In this document: in pieces, positions 1 to 11,405 of the stretch | Layout of the letters: each line of letters starts with the position of its first letter | Numbering within the stretch: position 1 is the stretch's first letter | Assembly (NCBI RefSeq): GCF_900110705.1 | Contig: NZ_FOEJ01000007.1 | Span: 62,001 to 126,000, forward strand | Length of the DNA stretch: 64,000 bases | DNA from: Loktanella sp. DSM 29012 | GTDB lineage: Bacteria > Pseudomonadota > Alphaproteobacteria > Rhodobacterales > Rhodobacteraceae | Direction: 5' to 3' | Translations under genes and position numbers: made by a program | Notes under the pieces: generated by a model | Told to the model about the DNA's origin: nothing | What the model saw: only the letters and a program-made list of their open reading frames with translations | Database searches by the model: none

Positions 1-1
1 G

Positions 2-616
2 TTGCGCGGATCGATCCTGGCGGTGGCACTGGCCGCACTCGCGGCTTGCGCCCTGCCGGGGACAGTGACCGGGCCGGACGCGACGACCTTGCGTCTGACC
101 GGGGGCATCGTCGTTGCGGCGCCGCAGGGCTACTGCATTGATCCGCAAGTGACGCGCCCGCAGCGCGGGTTCGCATTCCTCGCGGCCTGTGCCGCGATCA
201 ATGCGGCATCGGACAGGCCCCTGCCGGACCGGATGGCGCTGATCACCGTTCAGGTCGGCGATGCGAACAGCGCGCTTGTCGCGGGGTCCGAACCCGCCTT
301 TCGCGCCTTTCTGGAAACACAGCAGGGGGCAACCTTGCTGGGGGTGTCCGACATCGGCGGGCCAGTCGACGTGCTGAGCACGGGTGCCGCGACCAATGCC
401 GTGACTGTCTACACGCGCGACACGGCCCCCCCCGATATCGTCGGTAGCCAACCCGAAAGCTGGCGATTGTTCACCGACCTGAGCGGGCGTGTCGTGACCA
501 TCACGGTGCGCGGCCTGACCCAGGCTCCGTTGACGCAAGTTCAGTCGCGCGAAGTGCTGGACCAGATCTTACAGCAGTTGCGGGCGGCCAATAGCGTGCA
601 ACAATCGACGACGTGA
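2..616 (+). CDS. putative lipoprotein, function unknown (5' end at window edge)
   Basis: I do not recognise the family. Read from a TTG at base 2 it gives 204 residues with a short hydrophobic N-terminus and a lipobox Leu-Ala-Ala-Cys ending at Cys16, so an exported, lipid-anchored protein is likely. The rest is a soluble alpha/beta-looking domain with several Cys and no transmembrane segment. The signal peptide looks complete, so TTG may be the true start, but the window begins one base earlier and a start further upstream cannot be excluded. It is followed by a 94-bp gap and a different conserved hypothetical. Confidence 0.6.
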   Translation: MRGSILAVALAALAACALPGTVTGPDATTLRLTGGIVVAAPQGYCIDPQVTRPQRGFAFLAACAAINAASDRPLPDRMALITVQVGDANSALVAGSEPAFRAFLETQQGATLLGVSDIGGPVDVLSTGAATNAVTVYTRDTAPPDIVGSQPESWRLFTDLSGRVVTITVRGLTQAPLTQVQSREVLDQILQQLRAANSVQQSTT

Positions 617-710
617 TGACTTGGCATTGTTTCCATTTTGGAAATAGTCGTGCAGATCGTCCCATGGCCGGACATGCGCAGTTCGGCCCAGCAGACTAAA
701 GGAGCGTTGG

Positions 711-1481
711 GTGGGATTCGGCAAACAGGCAATCGGACGGCTCTTGCATCGGTGGAGCCTGCGACGCTGGACCCGGCTGGCCCGCGCGGCTGAAACGGCC
801 GACCTGGACAAGCTGCATCAGCAGCGCCTGATGGCGAGCCAGTTGATGACGCGCCTGTCTGAACTGAATTTCGTTGCCAACAGTCGACTGGCCTTGCCGC
901 GTGTCGGCACAAACGCGTTTGTCAGACCCGGTGGCACCCTTTGGTCCTGGCGACCGCGCGCCTGGCGCGGTCCGTTGCCGGAAATGGGAATTGCCGCGGT
1001 GGGCAACCGTGCGAGCCTGGGTGATCATCTGACGGTGTTTCATGACTGCGACATCAGTGAACTGACGCTTCGCCAGATCCGCAATACGCGCACCAGTGAC
1101 ATGGCGCCCTATGGCCTGCGACTGGATGTTTTCAGGTTTGACGGCAGTTTCCTCAGTCTCGTGCTGGACCTGCCCGCAGAGGCGATCGACGGGCTATTGA
1201 AACGGCACATCATCCGGTTGACCCTGAATGTGGAATTGGAACAGCCGCTGGAAATCTTTGCGCGGTTGAATGTCCGCCACGGTCCGAACACCGAACAGAT
1301 GGTGCAAGAGATCAGGAATGCGGATGGCGAAATGGTCGTCGAATTCGATCTGGCCTATAGCGACATCAATGAACGGCGGATCGAGGCAGCCTGGCTGGAC
1401 TTGATTTTCGAAGGGGCCGAGATGAACCAGATCACCCTGCGCGATGTCACCTTGTGTCGTTATCCGCGCGCCGAACTGTAA
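711..1481 (+). CDS. conserved hypothetical protein (DUF6478-like)
   Basis: A 256-residue protein starting at a GTG preceded by a clear AAAGGAG ribosome-binding site. It has no signal peptide or transmembrane helix. The N-terminal 40 residues are basic and helical, and the remainder is rich in beta-strand patterns with conserved-looking acidic positions. From memory it resembles the DUF6478 family found in Rhodobacterales; no function is known for that family. It precedes the next small gene by 12 bp, so the two are probably co-transcribed. Confidence 0.6.
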   Translation: MGFGKQAIGRLLHRWSLRRWTRLARAAETADLDKLHQQRLMASQLMTRLSELNFVANSRLALPRVGTNAFVRPGGTLWSWRPRAWRGPLPEMGIAAVGNRASLGDHLTVFHDCDISELTLRQIRNTRTSDMAPYGLRLDVFRFDGSFLSLVLDLPAEAIDGLLKRHIIRLTLNVELEQPLEIFARLNVRHGPNTEQMVQEIRNADGEMVVEFDLAYSDINERRIEAAWLDLIFEGAEMNQITLRDVTLCRYPRAEL

Positions 1482-1493
1482 GGAGCGACCGTC

Positions 1494-1871
1494 ATGTCGG
1501 AACTGAAACTGATCAAGCTGCGGATGATCGCCGGTCTGTGGCAGGGCGAATTGACGGGGGTCACGGGTGACGCGCCACCCGCCCTGATCGTGTCGCAGGG
1601 GGCAGAGGCGTTGCCCGCACCGACGCTGAACCGGCTGGAGGACGGCAAATGGCTGGTCGAGGTTCCGGTGCCGGCCGATCGGTTGGGCGATGGCGTGCAG
1701 ACCTTTGTGATCAGCACGCGCGATACCGGTGACACACTGGCGAGTTTCGCATTCATGGGGGGCGAGGCGCTCTCGAACGACATTCGCGCGGAACTCGACC
1801 TGTTGCGCGATGAATTGGACATGCTCAAACGCGCGTTTCGGCGGCACTGCGTGGAAACCGCAGGGAACTGA
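1494..1871 (+). CDS. hypothetical protein, 125 aa
   Basis: Small acidic cytoplasmic protein with an ATG start and GGAGCG ribosome-binding site, 12 bp after the DUF6478-like gene. The first 90 residues look like a beta-sandwich. The last 35 form a charged amphipathic helix, possibly a coiled coil (Leu-Asp/Glu-Leu-Leu spacing). I do not recognise the family. Codon use and spacing match its neighbour, so I take it as a real gene of the same operon. Confidence 0.55.
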   Translation: MSELKLIKLRMIAGLWQGELTGVTGDAPPALIVSQGAEALPAPTLNRLEDGKWLVEVPVPADRLGDGVQTFVISTRDTGDTLASFAFMGGEALSNDIRAELDLLRDELDMLKRAFRRHCVETAGN

Positions 1872-1879
1872 TGTACTGA

Positions 1880-3969
<2,090 letters not shown>

Positions 3970-3970
<1 letters not shown>

Positions 3971-4647
3971 TGCGGGCAGTCGCCAGCGTCGTATGCGCGC
4001 TGTTGGCTGGCTGTGCGCCGCCGCAGACGGGGCCTGTCACGATCACGGCGGTGGGCGATTCAGTGCTGTCGTGGAACCGGCTGTCGGGGCAGGACATTCC
4101 GCGTGTTGCGGCTGCCGCGCTGGACCGTGGGGTCGCGAACCGGTCGGTTCCGGGGGCGCGTTTTCTGACCGCGATCCCCGCTCAGTACCGCGCAGGCGAT
4201 TGGGATTGGGTCATCGTGAACGGTGGTGCCAACGACCTGTCGCGCGACTGCGGCTGTGATGGCTGCGATTTCACGCTGGACTCGTTGATTTCCGCAGACG
4301 GGCAGACCGGGGCCATGCCACGCTTTGTGCGGGATATCGCAGATCAGGGGCCGCGCGTCGTGGTGCTGGGATATTACGGCACATCCGTTGCCGGTGGTCC
4401 GCTGGCGGATTGCGCGGACGAATTGGCCGCACTGTCGACCCGATTGGCCGCCCTGGCCCAGGGCGACCCGCGCATTGTTTTCGTTGATGCCAAGGATGCG
4501 ATCGACCCGGCAAATCTGGATCTGTATGCGCGTGATCTGGTGCATCCCTCCGCGCTGGGCAGTGCGCGGATAGGTAGGGAAATTGCCCGCGCCATTGCCA
4601 TGGCGTACCCGGTCGCGGGGCGTTTCCAAACAGAGGCCAGTCGCTGA
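3970..4647 (+). CDS. SGNH/GDSL-type hydrolase, lipoprotein
   Basis: 225 residues from the ATG that overlaps the fadH stop; a GTG one codon earlier is also possible. The N-terminus is a lipoprotein signal with Leu-Leu-Ala-Gly-Cys. The SGNH family blocks are visible: Gly-Asp-Ser near residue 31 (nucleophile Ser), Gly-Gly-Ala-Asn-Asp (the block III Asn), and a C-terminal Asp-Leu-Val-His with the catalytic Asp and His. It is probably an envelope esterase or lipase; the substrate is unknown. Translational coupling to fadH may mean only shared expression. Confidence 0.75.
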
Positions 4648-4736
4648 TAAATCGCGGTATTGTCAGGCGCGTGACCCAATCCCGCCCGATTTGACAGGCA
4701 AGAACGGTCCAACAGTAAACAGTGTTAGGACCGGAC

Positions 4737-5642
4737 ATGGATCGCCTTACAGAGATGGAAGCCTTTGCCACGGTCGTGGATCAGGGTGGCTTTACCGACG
4801 CCGCCAAGAAGATGGGAATCTCTAAATCCGCCGTGTCAAAGCACGTCTCGTCACTCGAGGCGCGTTTGGGGGCCCGGCTCTTGAATCGCACGACCCGCAG
4901 GGTCAGTCCGACAGAAATCGGCCTGGCCTATTATGACCGCGCCCGTCGGGTGCTGAATGACGCAGGCGAGGCGGACGCGTTGGTCACATCCATGCAATCC
5001 GCCCCGTCGGGCCTACTGCGGATTTCGGTCGCCACTGATTTCGGGGTGAACCACCTGTCACCGGTCCTGGGTGAATTCCTGTCCGAATTCAGCGATATCA
5101 CCGTGAACATGGTGCTGAACAACCGCTACGTCGAACTGATTTCCGAAGGGTTCGACATGGCGATCCGCATCGGTGAACTGGAGGACAGCACCCTGCGCGC
5201 GCGCAAGCTGACGGAAACCAGCCGCCGGATGATCGCCTCGCCGGCCTATTTCGAACAATACGGCCGACCCGAAAAGATCGACGATTTGAACGATCATAAG
5301 TTGCTGCATTATTCCAATGCCGCCAATTCCGCAGTCTGGAAACTGACAGCGCCATCGGGTGAAAAGCGGCAGGTCCGAACGGCGGGCTGGCTGACCGTGA
5401 ACGACGGGCAGTCGCTGCTGAACGCCTGCGTCGGCGGCTTGGGCATCGCCTATCTGCCCAGCTTTCTTTATGCCGATGCCATGCGCAAAGGTTTGGTCGA
5501 AGAGGCGATCCCCGATCTGCCGGTCGAAACCCAAGGCATCTATGCGGTCTATCCGCCCGGTCGTTTCACACAGCCAAAGGTGCGTGCATTCATTGATTTT
5601 CTTGTGAATGCCTTTGCGGAAAAAGGCCCTGAATCCTGGTAA
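4737..5642 (+). CDS. LysR-family transcriptional regulator
   Basis: 301 residues from the ATG that begins the usual LysR N-terminus, with a TTAGGA ribosome-binding site 6 bp upstream; an upstream GTG at 4722 is less likely. Residues 1-60 form the winged helix-turn-helix and residues about 85-295 the periplasmic-binding-protein-like effector domain. It belongs to the aminoethylphosphonate/CrgA-type subgroup by overall look. It is not divergent from any gene, so a target cannot be named. Its stop abuts the stop of the convergent OmpA-like gene. Confidence 0.85.
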   Translation: MDRLTEMEAFATVVDQGGFTDAAKKMGISKSAVSKHVSSLEARLGARLLNRTTRRVSPTEIGLAYYDRARRVLNDAGEADALVTSMQSAPSGLLRISVATDFGVNHLSPVLGEFLSEFSDITVNMVLNNRYVELISEGFDMAIRIGELEDSTLRARKLTETSRRMIASPAYFEQYGRPEKIDDLNDHKLLHYSNAANSAVWKLTAPSGEKRQVRTAGWLTVNDGQSLLNACVGGLGIAYLPSFLYADAMRKGLVEEAIPDLPVETQGIYAVYPPGRFTQPKVRAFIDFLVNAFAEKGPESW

Positions 5643-6554
5643 TCAACGGGTTCCGGTGACCACGGCCTCAACCCGGCGGTTCGCACGGCGACCGTCGTCT
5701 GTCAGGTTGCTGGCCACCGGTGACAGGTAGCCCATGCCAGCGGGTGTCAGTTGGGCGCGCGGCACGCCGTAATCGGCGACCAGCCGTTCCACGACAGCGG
5801 CGGCACGGCTGCGCGAAATCGCGATATTGCCTTCCAGCGCGCCTTCGGCGTCGGTGTGGCCGACGATGCTGATCGCCAGATCCGGGTTGTCTGCCATAAA
5901 GTCGGCCAGCGCCCTCAGTGCAGTGGCGTCACCGCCTGCAAGGGCGGTCGCCCCCGTCGCGAATGTGACGCCGTCCAGAACAGCCCGCCCCTGCACCATC
6001 AGTTTTTCACCAAGATCTCCATTCACGGCGGTGGCGCGCAGGGTCGGTGCCTCGGTCGTGATGGTCGGCAGGTCATCCGATGTAGGTGCAATCCGGGTGA
6101 TCTGGACAAATCCCGCCTGCGGCGTGTGACTGACCAGCAGGCTGACGGCACTCTCGCCGTTCACGGCGGACAAGTGGCGAAAGGCTCCCAGATCGACCTG
6201 CATCTGGGGCGGCGGCGTCACGGGGATCGCAAATCGGAAATCGAAGCCCCCGCAATCCGCATCGGCGCATTCATGGATCACGTCGAAACCCGCGTTGATC
6301 AATTGATCGCGCAGGCTGCGCAAGATCGGCAAGGTATCGAGTCCCGGTGCGTCGATCCGCCAGACCTCGATCTGCTGTGCCCCCTCGAAGGGGCGGCTGG
6401 GCAGGACACCATCCACCCAAGGCCCCGTCGGCAGCAGATAGCGTACGTCGGTATCTTGTGCATCGTATGTCAGAGAGGCGTTGCCGGGAAGCGCCAGATC
6501 CTGCGCGGCCAGCGGGCCTGCGATCAGCCCAAGACAGAGCGTGAGCGTCTTCAT
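5643..6554 (-). CDS. OmpA-family protein (peptidoglycan-binding C-terminus)
   Basis: 303 residues with an N-terminal signal peptide (cleavage after Ala-Ala-Gln). A family-unknown region of about 165 residues follows, then an OmpA/MotB-like domain from about residue 190. This contains the Gly-His-Thr-Asp motif, the Ser-Arg-Ser-Arg-Ala helix and the terminal Arg-Arg-Ala-Asn-Arg-Arg-Val-Glu, which is the diaminopimelate-binding face. No beta-barrel is visible, so it is a periplasmic or surface-linked peptidoglycan binder. It is the last gene of a leftward operon whose members overlap by 4 bp. Confidence 0.85.
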   Translation of the reverse strand: MKTLTLCLGLIAGPLAAQDLALPGNASLTYDAQDTDVRYLLPTGPWVDGVLPSRPFEGAQQIEVWRIDAPGLDTLPILRSLRDQLINAGFDVIHECADADCGGFDFRFAIPVTPPPQMQVDLGAFRHLSAVNGESAVSLLVSHTPQAGFVQITRIAPTSDDLPTITTEAPTLRATAVNGDLGEKLMVQGRAVLDGVTFATGATALAGGDATALRALADFMADNPDLAISIVGHTDAEGALEGNIAISRSRAAAVVERLVADYGVPRAQLTPAGMGYLSPVASNLTDDGRRANRRVEAVVTGTR

Positions 6555-7117
6555 CTGGCCTGCGCGTGATATTCGGCGTTGGGCACCATTTCGGTGGCCG
6601 ACGCGACGCGGTTGGACATGTTGAAAAACGCGGCCACGCTGGCGATGTCCCAGATGGCACGGTCGCTGAACCCTGCGTCGCGCAAGGCCTGCCGGTCGGT
6701 TTCCTCGATCCGGGACGGCGTTTCGGTCAGCTTTTCGGCGAACCGCAGCATGGCTGTCTGGCGGGTGTCCAGATCAGCGGCACGCCAGTTCATGACCATC
6801 ATTTCGCCCAAGGCCGGGTTGCCGGACAATTGCCGCACGGCGGCACCATGGGCCGTCAGACAATAGTAGCACTTGTTCACGGAACTGACGACGACCGCGA
6901 TCATTTCGCGTTCCAGCTTCGTCAGGTCGGACTGTGCCAGCATCAGATCGTTGTACAGGGCGGTAAAGGCGTTCAGTTTTTCGATGTCAAAGGCATAGGC
7001 ACGCAGGACATTGGGCACCATTCCCAGTTTGTCCTGGCAGATGTCGAAATAGGCCTGCGTGGCATCGGGCAGCGGGTCGACCATCGGCAGGTCTAGGGCG
7101 GTCGGCGGGTTGGTCAT
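6551..7117 (-). CDS. AhpD-like peroxidase-related enzyme
   Basis: 188 residues, all helical, of the carboxymuconolactone decarboxylase/AhpD superfamily. The redox motif Cys-Tyr-Tyr-Cys followed by Leu-Thr-Ala-His-Gly sits in the middle of the chain, as in the uncharacterised peroxidase-related subfamily. These proteins use the CxxC pair and a nearby His for disulfide-linked peroxide reduction. It overlaps the OmpA-like gene downstream and the GNAT gene upstream by 4 bp, so it is inside an operon. The physiological reductant and substrate are unknown. Confidence 0.8.
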   Translation of the reverse strand: MTNPPTALDLPMVDPLPDATQAYFDICQDKLGMVPNVLRAYAFDIEKLNAFTALYNDLMLAQSDLTKLEREMIAVVVSSVNKCYYCLTAHGAAVRQLSGNPALGEMMVMNWRAADLDTRQTAMLRFAEKLTETPSRIEETDRQALRDAGFSDRAIWDIASVAAFFNMSNRVASATEMVPNAEYHAQAR

Positions 7118-7833
7118 GATCTGTCCTTTGGCTGTGCCCGATAATGATAGCGCCCGACCTCTGTCATCCCCAACCCCTGATACAGCGCATTCGCGCCTGC
7201 GTTCGCAACCGTGGTGAGCAGCGCAAAGGTTGATGCGCCATGGGCCTGCCCCCAGATTGCGGCGGCACGGGTCAGGGTCGCGGCCAACCCTTTGCGCCGG
7301 TGGGACTTGCTGACCTCCAGCGCGTGCAACATGGCCACACCGTCATGGATCGCCACGAACAAGGTGGCAGCCGGGCGGTCGTCGATGCGGCCAAGAATCG
7401 TCGTTTTCGGCCCCATCACCCGGTCCATCACCGCAAGGCGGGCAGGGCCGACACCACCCTGGGCCCAGATATCGCATTGCACCGCCAGGGGTGGCCAGAC
7501 GGTAAAGGCGCAGACAGGGGGCGGTTTCGGGGTCGCAAGGTCGGCGGCAGGGCAGGCGTAGATGATTGTTTCATCGCGCATGGCATAGCCAGCGTCCGCC
7601 AGCGTGGCGTCGGCGCTGTCGTCACCGGGCCGGATGCTGAAAACGACCTCCTGGCCCAGATCGCGCATCGCGGTTTCGGCCAGTGGCAGGTCCTCGCTGG
7701 TGACAGGTCGGATGGCTGTCGCAGCACTCACGCGGTTTCCGCCGCCGTTGCCCTGACGGATGATCCACGGACCAACCTGCTGCGTCCGGGCGGCGGGCCA
7801 GGTCGCATTTATCACCGCGCCCCAATTAGTCAT
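7114..7833 (-). CDS. GNAT-family N-acetyltransferase
   Basis: 239 residues. The C-terminal half (about 130-230) has the GNAT core, with a Val-Ser-Lys-x-His-Arg-Arg-Lys-Gly-Leu-Ala stretch that is the acetyl-CoA pyrophosphate loop, and a later Asn-Ala-x-Ala-Leu-Tyr-Gln-Gly-Leu-Gly-Met block. The N-terminal half is a degenerate second GNAT-like fold. The acceptor substrate cannot be told from sequence. It is translationally coupled to the CinA-like gene upstream and the AhpD-like gene downstream. Confidence 0.75.
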   Translation of the reverse strand: MTNWGAVINATWPAARTQQVGPWIIRQGNGGGNRVSAATAIRPVTSEDLPLAETAMRDLGQEVVFSIRPGDDSADATLADAGYAMRDETIIYACPAADLATPKPPPVCAFTVWPPLAVQCDIWAQGGVGPARLAVMDRVMGPKTTILGRIDDRPAATLFVAIHDGVAMLHALEVSKSHRRKGLAATLTRAAAIWGQAHGASTFALLTTVANAGANALYQGLGMTEVGRYHYRAQPKDRS

Positions 7834-8552
7834 GCGGGAAACAGCGCCTGCAATTGCGCCATGGCCGCATCGACCCGTGATGCATCGCGACCGCGTACCA
7901 CCAGATTGGTGCCATAGACGCCGTCTTTTTGGAACGGATAGCTGCCCAGTGACAATTCGGGGAAATCCTGAGCGACCTGCGCCAACGGGGCCGCGACATC
8001 GCCTTCGCCGCGCATGACGCGCCAGCTTTGTGACAACAGGGGCGCACCATGGGCCAGTTTGGACACGACGCTGGCGACCATTGCCTCGAACACCGCCGGC
8101 ACACCTGCCATCACGTTGACGTTGCCCAGCGTGAATCCTGGTGCCGTGCTGACGGGGTTGTCGATCAGGGTGGCACCGTCGGGAATACGGGCCATGCGCA
8201 GGCGCGCATCGTTCAGCGTGGTCCCGGCGCGGTCATAATGCGCCTGTAGCAATGCGCGGGCATCGTCGCGTACGTCGATCGGCACATCGAATGCTGCGGC
8301 CACCGCATCGGCGGTGATGTCGTCGTGGGTCGGCCCGATCCCGCCGGACGTAAAGACGTGATCGTAGGTTGCAGAGAGCGCCTGTACCGCCGCCACGATG
8401 GCGGGCTGTTCGTCACTGACGACACGGGCCTCGCACAGGTCGATCCCGGCCTCGGTCAGCACCTTGGCCAGATGGTTCATGTTGCTGTCGCGGGTGCGGC
8501 CCGACAGGATTTCATCACCGATGACAAGCATCGCCGCTGTGGGATTGGTCAT
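7830..8552 (-). CDS. CinA-like molybdopterin-binding domain protein
   Basis: 240 residues made of the MoCF/CinA N-terminal domain: an initial Gly-Asp-Glu-Ile-Leu-Ser-Gly-Arg motif, Thr-Ser-Gly-Gly-Ile-Gly-Pro-Thr-His-Asp-Asp-Ile in the middle and Pro-Gly-Phe with a Gly-Val-Pro later. The C-terminal nicotinamide-nucleotide amidase domain of full-length CinA is absent, as in the stand-alone family common in alphaproteobacteria. ADP-ribose pyrophosphatase activity is known for CinA relatives; here it is inferred. It is the first gene of the four-gene leftward operon and is divergent from sfsA. Confidence 0.8.
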   Translation of the reverse strand: MTNPTAAMLVIGDEILSGRTRDSNMNHLAKVLTEAGIDLCEARVVSDEQPAIVAAVQALSATYDHVFTSGGIGPTHDDITADAVAAAFDVPIDVRDDARALLQAHYDRAGTTLNDARLRMARIPDGATLIDNPVSTAPGFTLGNVNVMAGVPAVFEAMVASVVSKLAHGAPLLSQSWRVMRGEGDVAAPLAQVAQDFPELSLGSYPFQKDGVYGTNLVVRGRDASRVDAAMAQLQALFPA

Positions 8553-8587
8553 TCTAAACTCCGTTTTGTCCCGGTATAACTGCCGAC

Positions 8588-9301
8588 ATGAACTTTGCCA
8601 GACCGTTGATCCCCGCCACGCTGATCCGCCGCTACAAACGTTTTCTGGCGGATGTCACGCTGGATGACGGAACCGAGGTGACGGCGCATGTCGCAAACCC
8701 CGGCAAGATGACGGGGCTGGCCGAACCGGGCATGCAGGTCTGGCTGGAAACCAATGACGACCCCAAGCGCAAGCTGAAATACGCATGGCGGCTGGTCAAT
8801 GATGCTGGTGCGCTGGTCTGCGTGGATACGGCGCAGGCCAATCGCGTGGTGGGCGAAGGGTTGCGCGCGGGCCACGTGCCGGGACTGACAGGCTACACCG
8901 ACATCCGGTCAGAGGTGAAATATGCGACCAATTCACGTGTTGATTTCCTGCTGACGGGGGATGGCCCGGACCTGTGGCTGGAGGTCAAGAGCGCCACGAT
9001 CTGCCGGACGCCCGGCCTCGCCGAATTTCCGGACACGGCCACGGCGCGCGGTGCGCGGCACATGGCGGATCTGGCGGACCGGGTCGCGGCGGGTGACCGC
9101 GCGGCGGTGTTTTTTCTGGTCAATCGCACCGACTGCGACGCCTTTGACGTGGCCCGCGATATCGACCCGGTTTACGGCGCGGCCTTTGATGCGGCGGTTG
9201 CCGCAGGGGTCGAGGTCATTGTCATGGATGCGACAATGGACCGCGACGGGATCGCGCTGGGCCGCGTGCTGCCGCTGGGCCGGGGTGGCATGCAGGGATA
9301 A
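8588..9301 (+). CDS. sfsA: SfsA family DNA/RNA nuclease
   Basis: 237 residues, the normal SfsA length. The N-terminal OB-like part has the typical Leu-x-x-Arg-Tyr-Lys-Arg-Phe-Leu-Ala-Asp start. The C-terminal nuclease-like part has Arg-Val-Asp-Phe-Leu-Leu, then Leu-Glu-Val-Lys-Ser-Ala and Phe-Pro-Asp-Thr-Ala-Thr-x-Arg-Gly. E. coli SfsA was first named for sugar fermentation stimulation and binds DNA; a nuclease role is suggested by the fold. It is followed by map at a 25-bp gap, a frequent pairing in alphaproteobacteria. Confidence 0.9.
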   Translation: MNFARPLIPATLIRRYKRFLADVTLDDGTEVTAHVANPGKMTGLAEPGMQVWLETNDDPKRKLKYAWRLVNDAGALVCVDTAQANRVVGEGLRAGHVPGLTGYTDIRSEVKYATNSRVDFLLTGDGPDLWLEVKSATICRTPGLAEFPDTATARGARHMADLADRVAAGDRAAVFFLVNRTDCDAFDVARDIDPVYGAAFDAAVAAGVEVIVMDATMDRDGIALGRVLPLGRGGMQG

Positions 9302-9326
9302 AACGTCCTATGTGGCATCGCAGGCA

Positions 9327-10154
9327 ATGATAGGTGACGACGTGACGACCTCTTCGCAGAGTGTGACAAAGGACGGTATCCGTCTGTACGAACCATCCGA
9401 TTTCGCAGGTATGGAAAAGGCCGGGCGGCTGGCTGCAACGATCCTTGACGATATCGCGGAACATGTGTTCGTCGGTCAGACAACTGGCGTGATTGACCAA
9501 CTGATCACCGATTGGGTCACAGCTGCTGGTGCGACCTCTGCCACCATCGGGTATCGCGGCTATCAGCACGCCAGCTGCATCAGCGTGAACCACGTGGTCT
9601 GCCACGGTATTCCCGGTGACAAGGTGCTCAAGGACGGCGATATCCTGAACATTGATGTGACCGTGATTGTCGACGGTTGGTTCGGTGACTGTTCGCGCAT
9701 GTATTGGGCCGGCAAGATGAGCCGCAAGGCCGAACGTCTGGTGCAGGTGACGCACGATTGCCTGATGCTGGGGATCGAGGCGGCCAAGCCAGGCAACACA
9801 TTTGGCGATATCGGCCACGCCATCCAGACCTATGCGGAAAAGCAGCGCATGTCCGTTGTGCGCGATTTTTGCGGTCACGGGTTGGGCCGGGTATTTCATG
9901 CGCCGCCCAACGTGCTGCATTACGGTCGTCCCGGAACGGGTGCCGTGCTGGAAGAAGGCATGTTTTTCACCATCGAGCCGATGATCAACCTCGGCCGACC
10001 GGAAACCAAGATCCTCGCGGATGACTGGACGGCCGTGACGCGCGACAAGTCCCTGTCGGCGCAGTTCGAACATTCCATCGGGATCACCGCGCAGGGGTGC
10101 GAGATTTTCACGCTGTCGCCTGCAGGACGGTTCCACCCGACGATGCCAGAGTGA
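9327..10154 (+). CDS. map: type I methionine aminopeptidase
   Basis: About 275 residues; removes the initiator methionine from new proteins in the cytoplasm. The metal-binding pita-bread fold is visible in order: Asn-Ile-Asp-Val-Thr (first Asp), a second Asp in Gly-Asp-Cys-Ser-Arg, Cys-Gly-His-Gly-Leu-Gly (His), Ile-Glu-Pro (Glu) and the last Glu in Phe-Glu-His-Ser-Ile. The start is uncertain. ATG 9327 has a weak ribosome-binding site, while GTG 9342 follows an AGGTGA and would also give a complete enzyme. The stop overlaps the GTG of the MFS gene. Confidence 0.9.
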   Translation: MIGDDVTTSSQSVTKDGIRLYEPSDFAGMEKAGRLAATILDDIAEHVFVGQTTGVIDQLITDWVTAAGATSATIGYRGYQHASCISVNHVVCHGIPGDKVLKDGDILNIDVTVIVDGWFGDCSRMYWAGKMSRKAERLVQVTHDCLMLGIEAAKPGNTFGDIGHAIQTYAEKQRMSVVRDFCGHGLGRVFHAPPNVLHYGRPGTGAVLEEGMFFTIEPMINLGRPETKILADDWTAVTRDKSLSAQFEHSIGITAQGCEIFTLSPAGRFHPTMPE

Positions 10155-11308
10155 CCGAGGCCGGCGCGGGCCGCCGTCTGATCGGTGTCCTGAGTGTTGC
10201 AAATTTCGCCATCGGCATGGGTGCTTTTGTCCTGATCGGGATGCTGGTCCCTGTGGGCGACAGCTTTGGTATTTCGCCGGGTCGCACCGGATGGTTGATG
10301 ACCACCTATGCCTTGTCCTATGCCGTGCTCTCGCCCTTGCTGGTGTCGGCCACGGGGCGCATCGGGCGCAGGCGCATCCTGACGATCGCAATGGCAATCT
10401 TTGCCCTGGCGCATGTGGCATCGGCTGTCGCGCCGACCGAATTCACACTTCATCTCACGCGCATTGTTGCGGCGGCGGGCGCTGGCATGTTCACCCCCGT
10501 AAGTGCATCGGTCGCAGCCCGCCTGTCCACACCACAAACGCAGGGCAAGACCCTGGCCTGGGTGGTGTTCGGTCTGACCTTGGCGCAGGTGCTGGGCGTG
10601 CCTGCCGGCAGTTTCATCGCCTATACCTTTGGCTGGCGCGCCGCGATGCTGATCGTTGCGGTGCTGGCGCTGGCGATGCTGCCGCTGCTGTGGCGGATCG
10701 TGCCGCGCGGATTGAATTTTCAGCCGGTTTCGCTGCGCGAATTGGGTGCGATTCTGCGCAACGGACCGATGATGCTGGCGGTCACGTTTACCGCGACCTT
10801 TCTGGCGGCGGTTTATGTCGTCTATACCTATTTCGCCCCCCTGATGGAAAACGGGATGGGTTACGGGCGTGACGGGATCACGGCGCTGTTGCTGATGTTT
10901 GGTGTGGGCGCTGTGCTGGGCAACCTGATGGGCGGCTGGATGGCCGACCGCATCGGTCCGACGCGGACGCTGACGATCCTGTGCATCGCGCAGATTGCCC
11001 TGCTGCCGCTTTTCTCGCTCTTGCCTCTGCCGGGGATTGTGCTGGCGCTGCTGGTCGCTGTCTGGTCCGCAACGGGGTGGTCGTTCCTGGCGGGACAGCA
11101 GATGCGGATCATCGCTTTGCGTATCCAGGCGGCACCGGTTCTTCTCGCGCTCAATGCTGCGGCAATCTACATCGGGGCGGCATTGGGATCGGCCGTAGGG
11201 TCGGGGGCCATCGCGCTGGGTGGACTGATGGCGCTGGGGGTGACCGGCGGATTGCTGGGGCTGCTGGCGCTGGGTCATATCACCCTGTCACGGCGCATCA
11301 GTGGATAA
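10151..11308 (+). CDS. MFS transporter, drug/arabinose-efflux type
   Basis: About 385 residues with 12 predicted transmembrane helices. The motif A-like loop between helices 2 and 3 reads Gly-Arg-Ile-Gly-Arg-Arg-Arg, and a second copy, Ala-Asp-Arg-Ile-Gly-Pro-Thr-Arg, lies between helices 8 and 9. I chose GTG 10151 because it overlaps the map stop and places helix 1 at about residues 15-35. The family (DHA1-like) exports small molecules with protons; the substrate is unknown. Confidence 0.8.
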   Translation: MTEAGAGRRLIGVLSVANFAIGMGAFVLIGMLVPVGDSFGISPGRTGWLMTTYALSYAVLSPLLVSATGRIGRRRILTIAMAIFALAHVASAVAPTEFTLHLTRIVAAAGAGMFTPVSASVAARLSTPQTQGKTLAWVVFGLTLAQVLGVPAGSFIAYTFGWRAAMLIVAVLALAMLPLLWRIVPRGLNFQPVSLRELGAILRNGPMMLAVTFTATFLAAVYVVYTYFAPLMENGMGYGRDGITALLLMFGVGAVLGNLMGGWMADRIGPTRTLTILCIAQIALLPLFSLLPLPGIVLALLVAVWSATGWSFLAGQQMRIIALRIQAAPVLLALNAAAIYIGAALGSAVGSGAIALGGLMALGVTGGLLGLLALGHITLSRRISG

Positions 11309-11405
11309 ATTTGTCCGGCGCACTTGCGAACGGATCGCATCTGACCCATATCAAATGCGTCACTAGCGGTGATATCCCCCCAAAATTGACATGAGGATGC
11401 ACGCT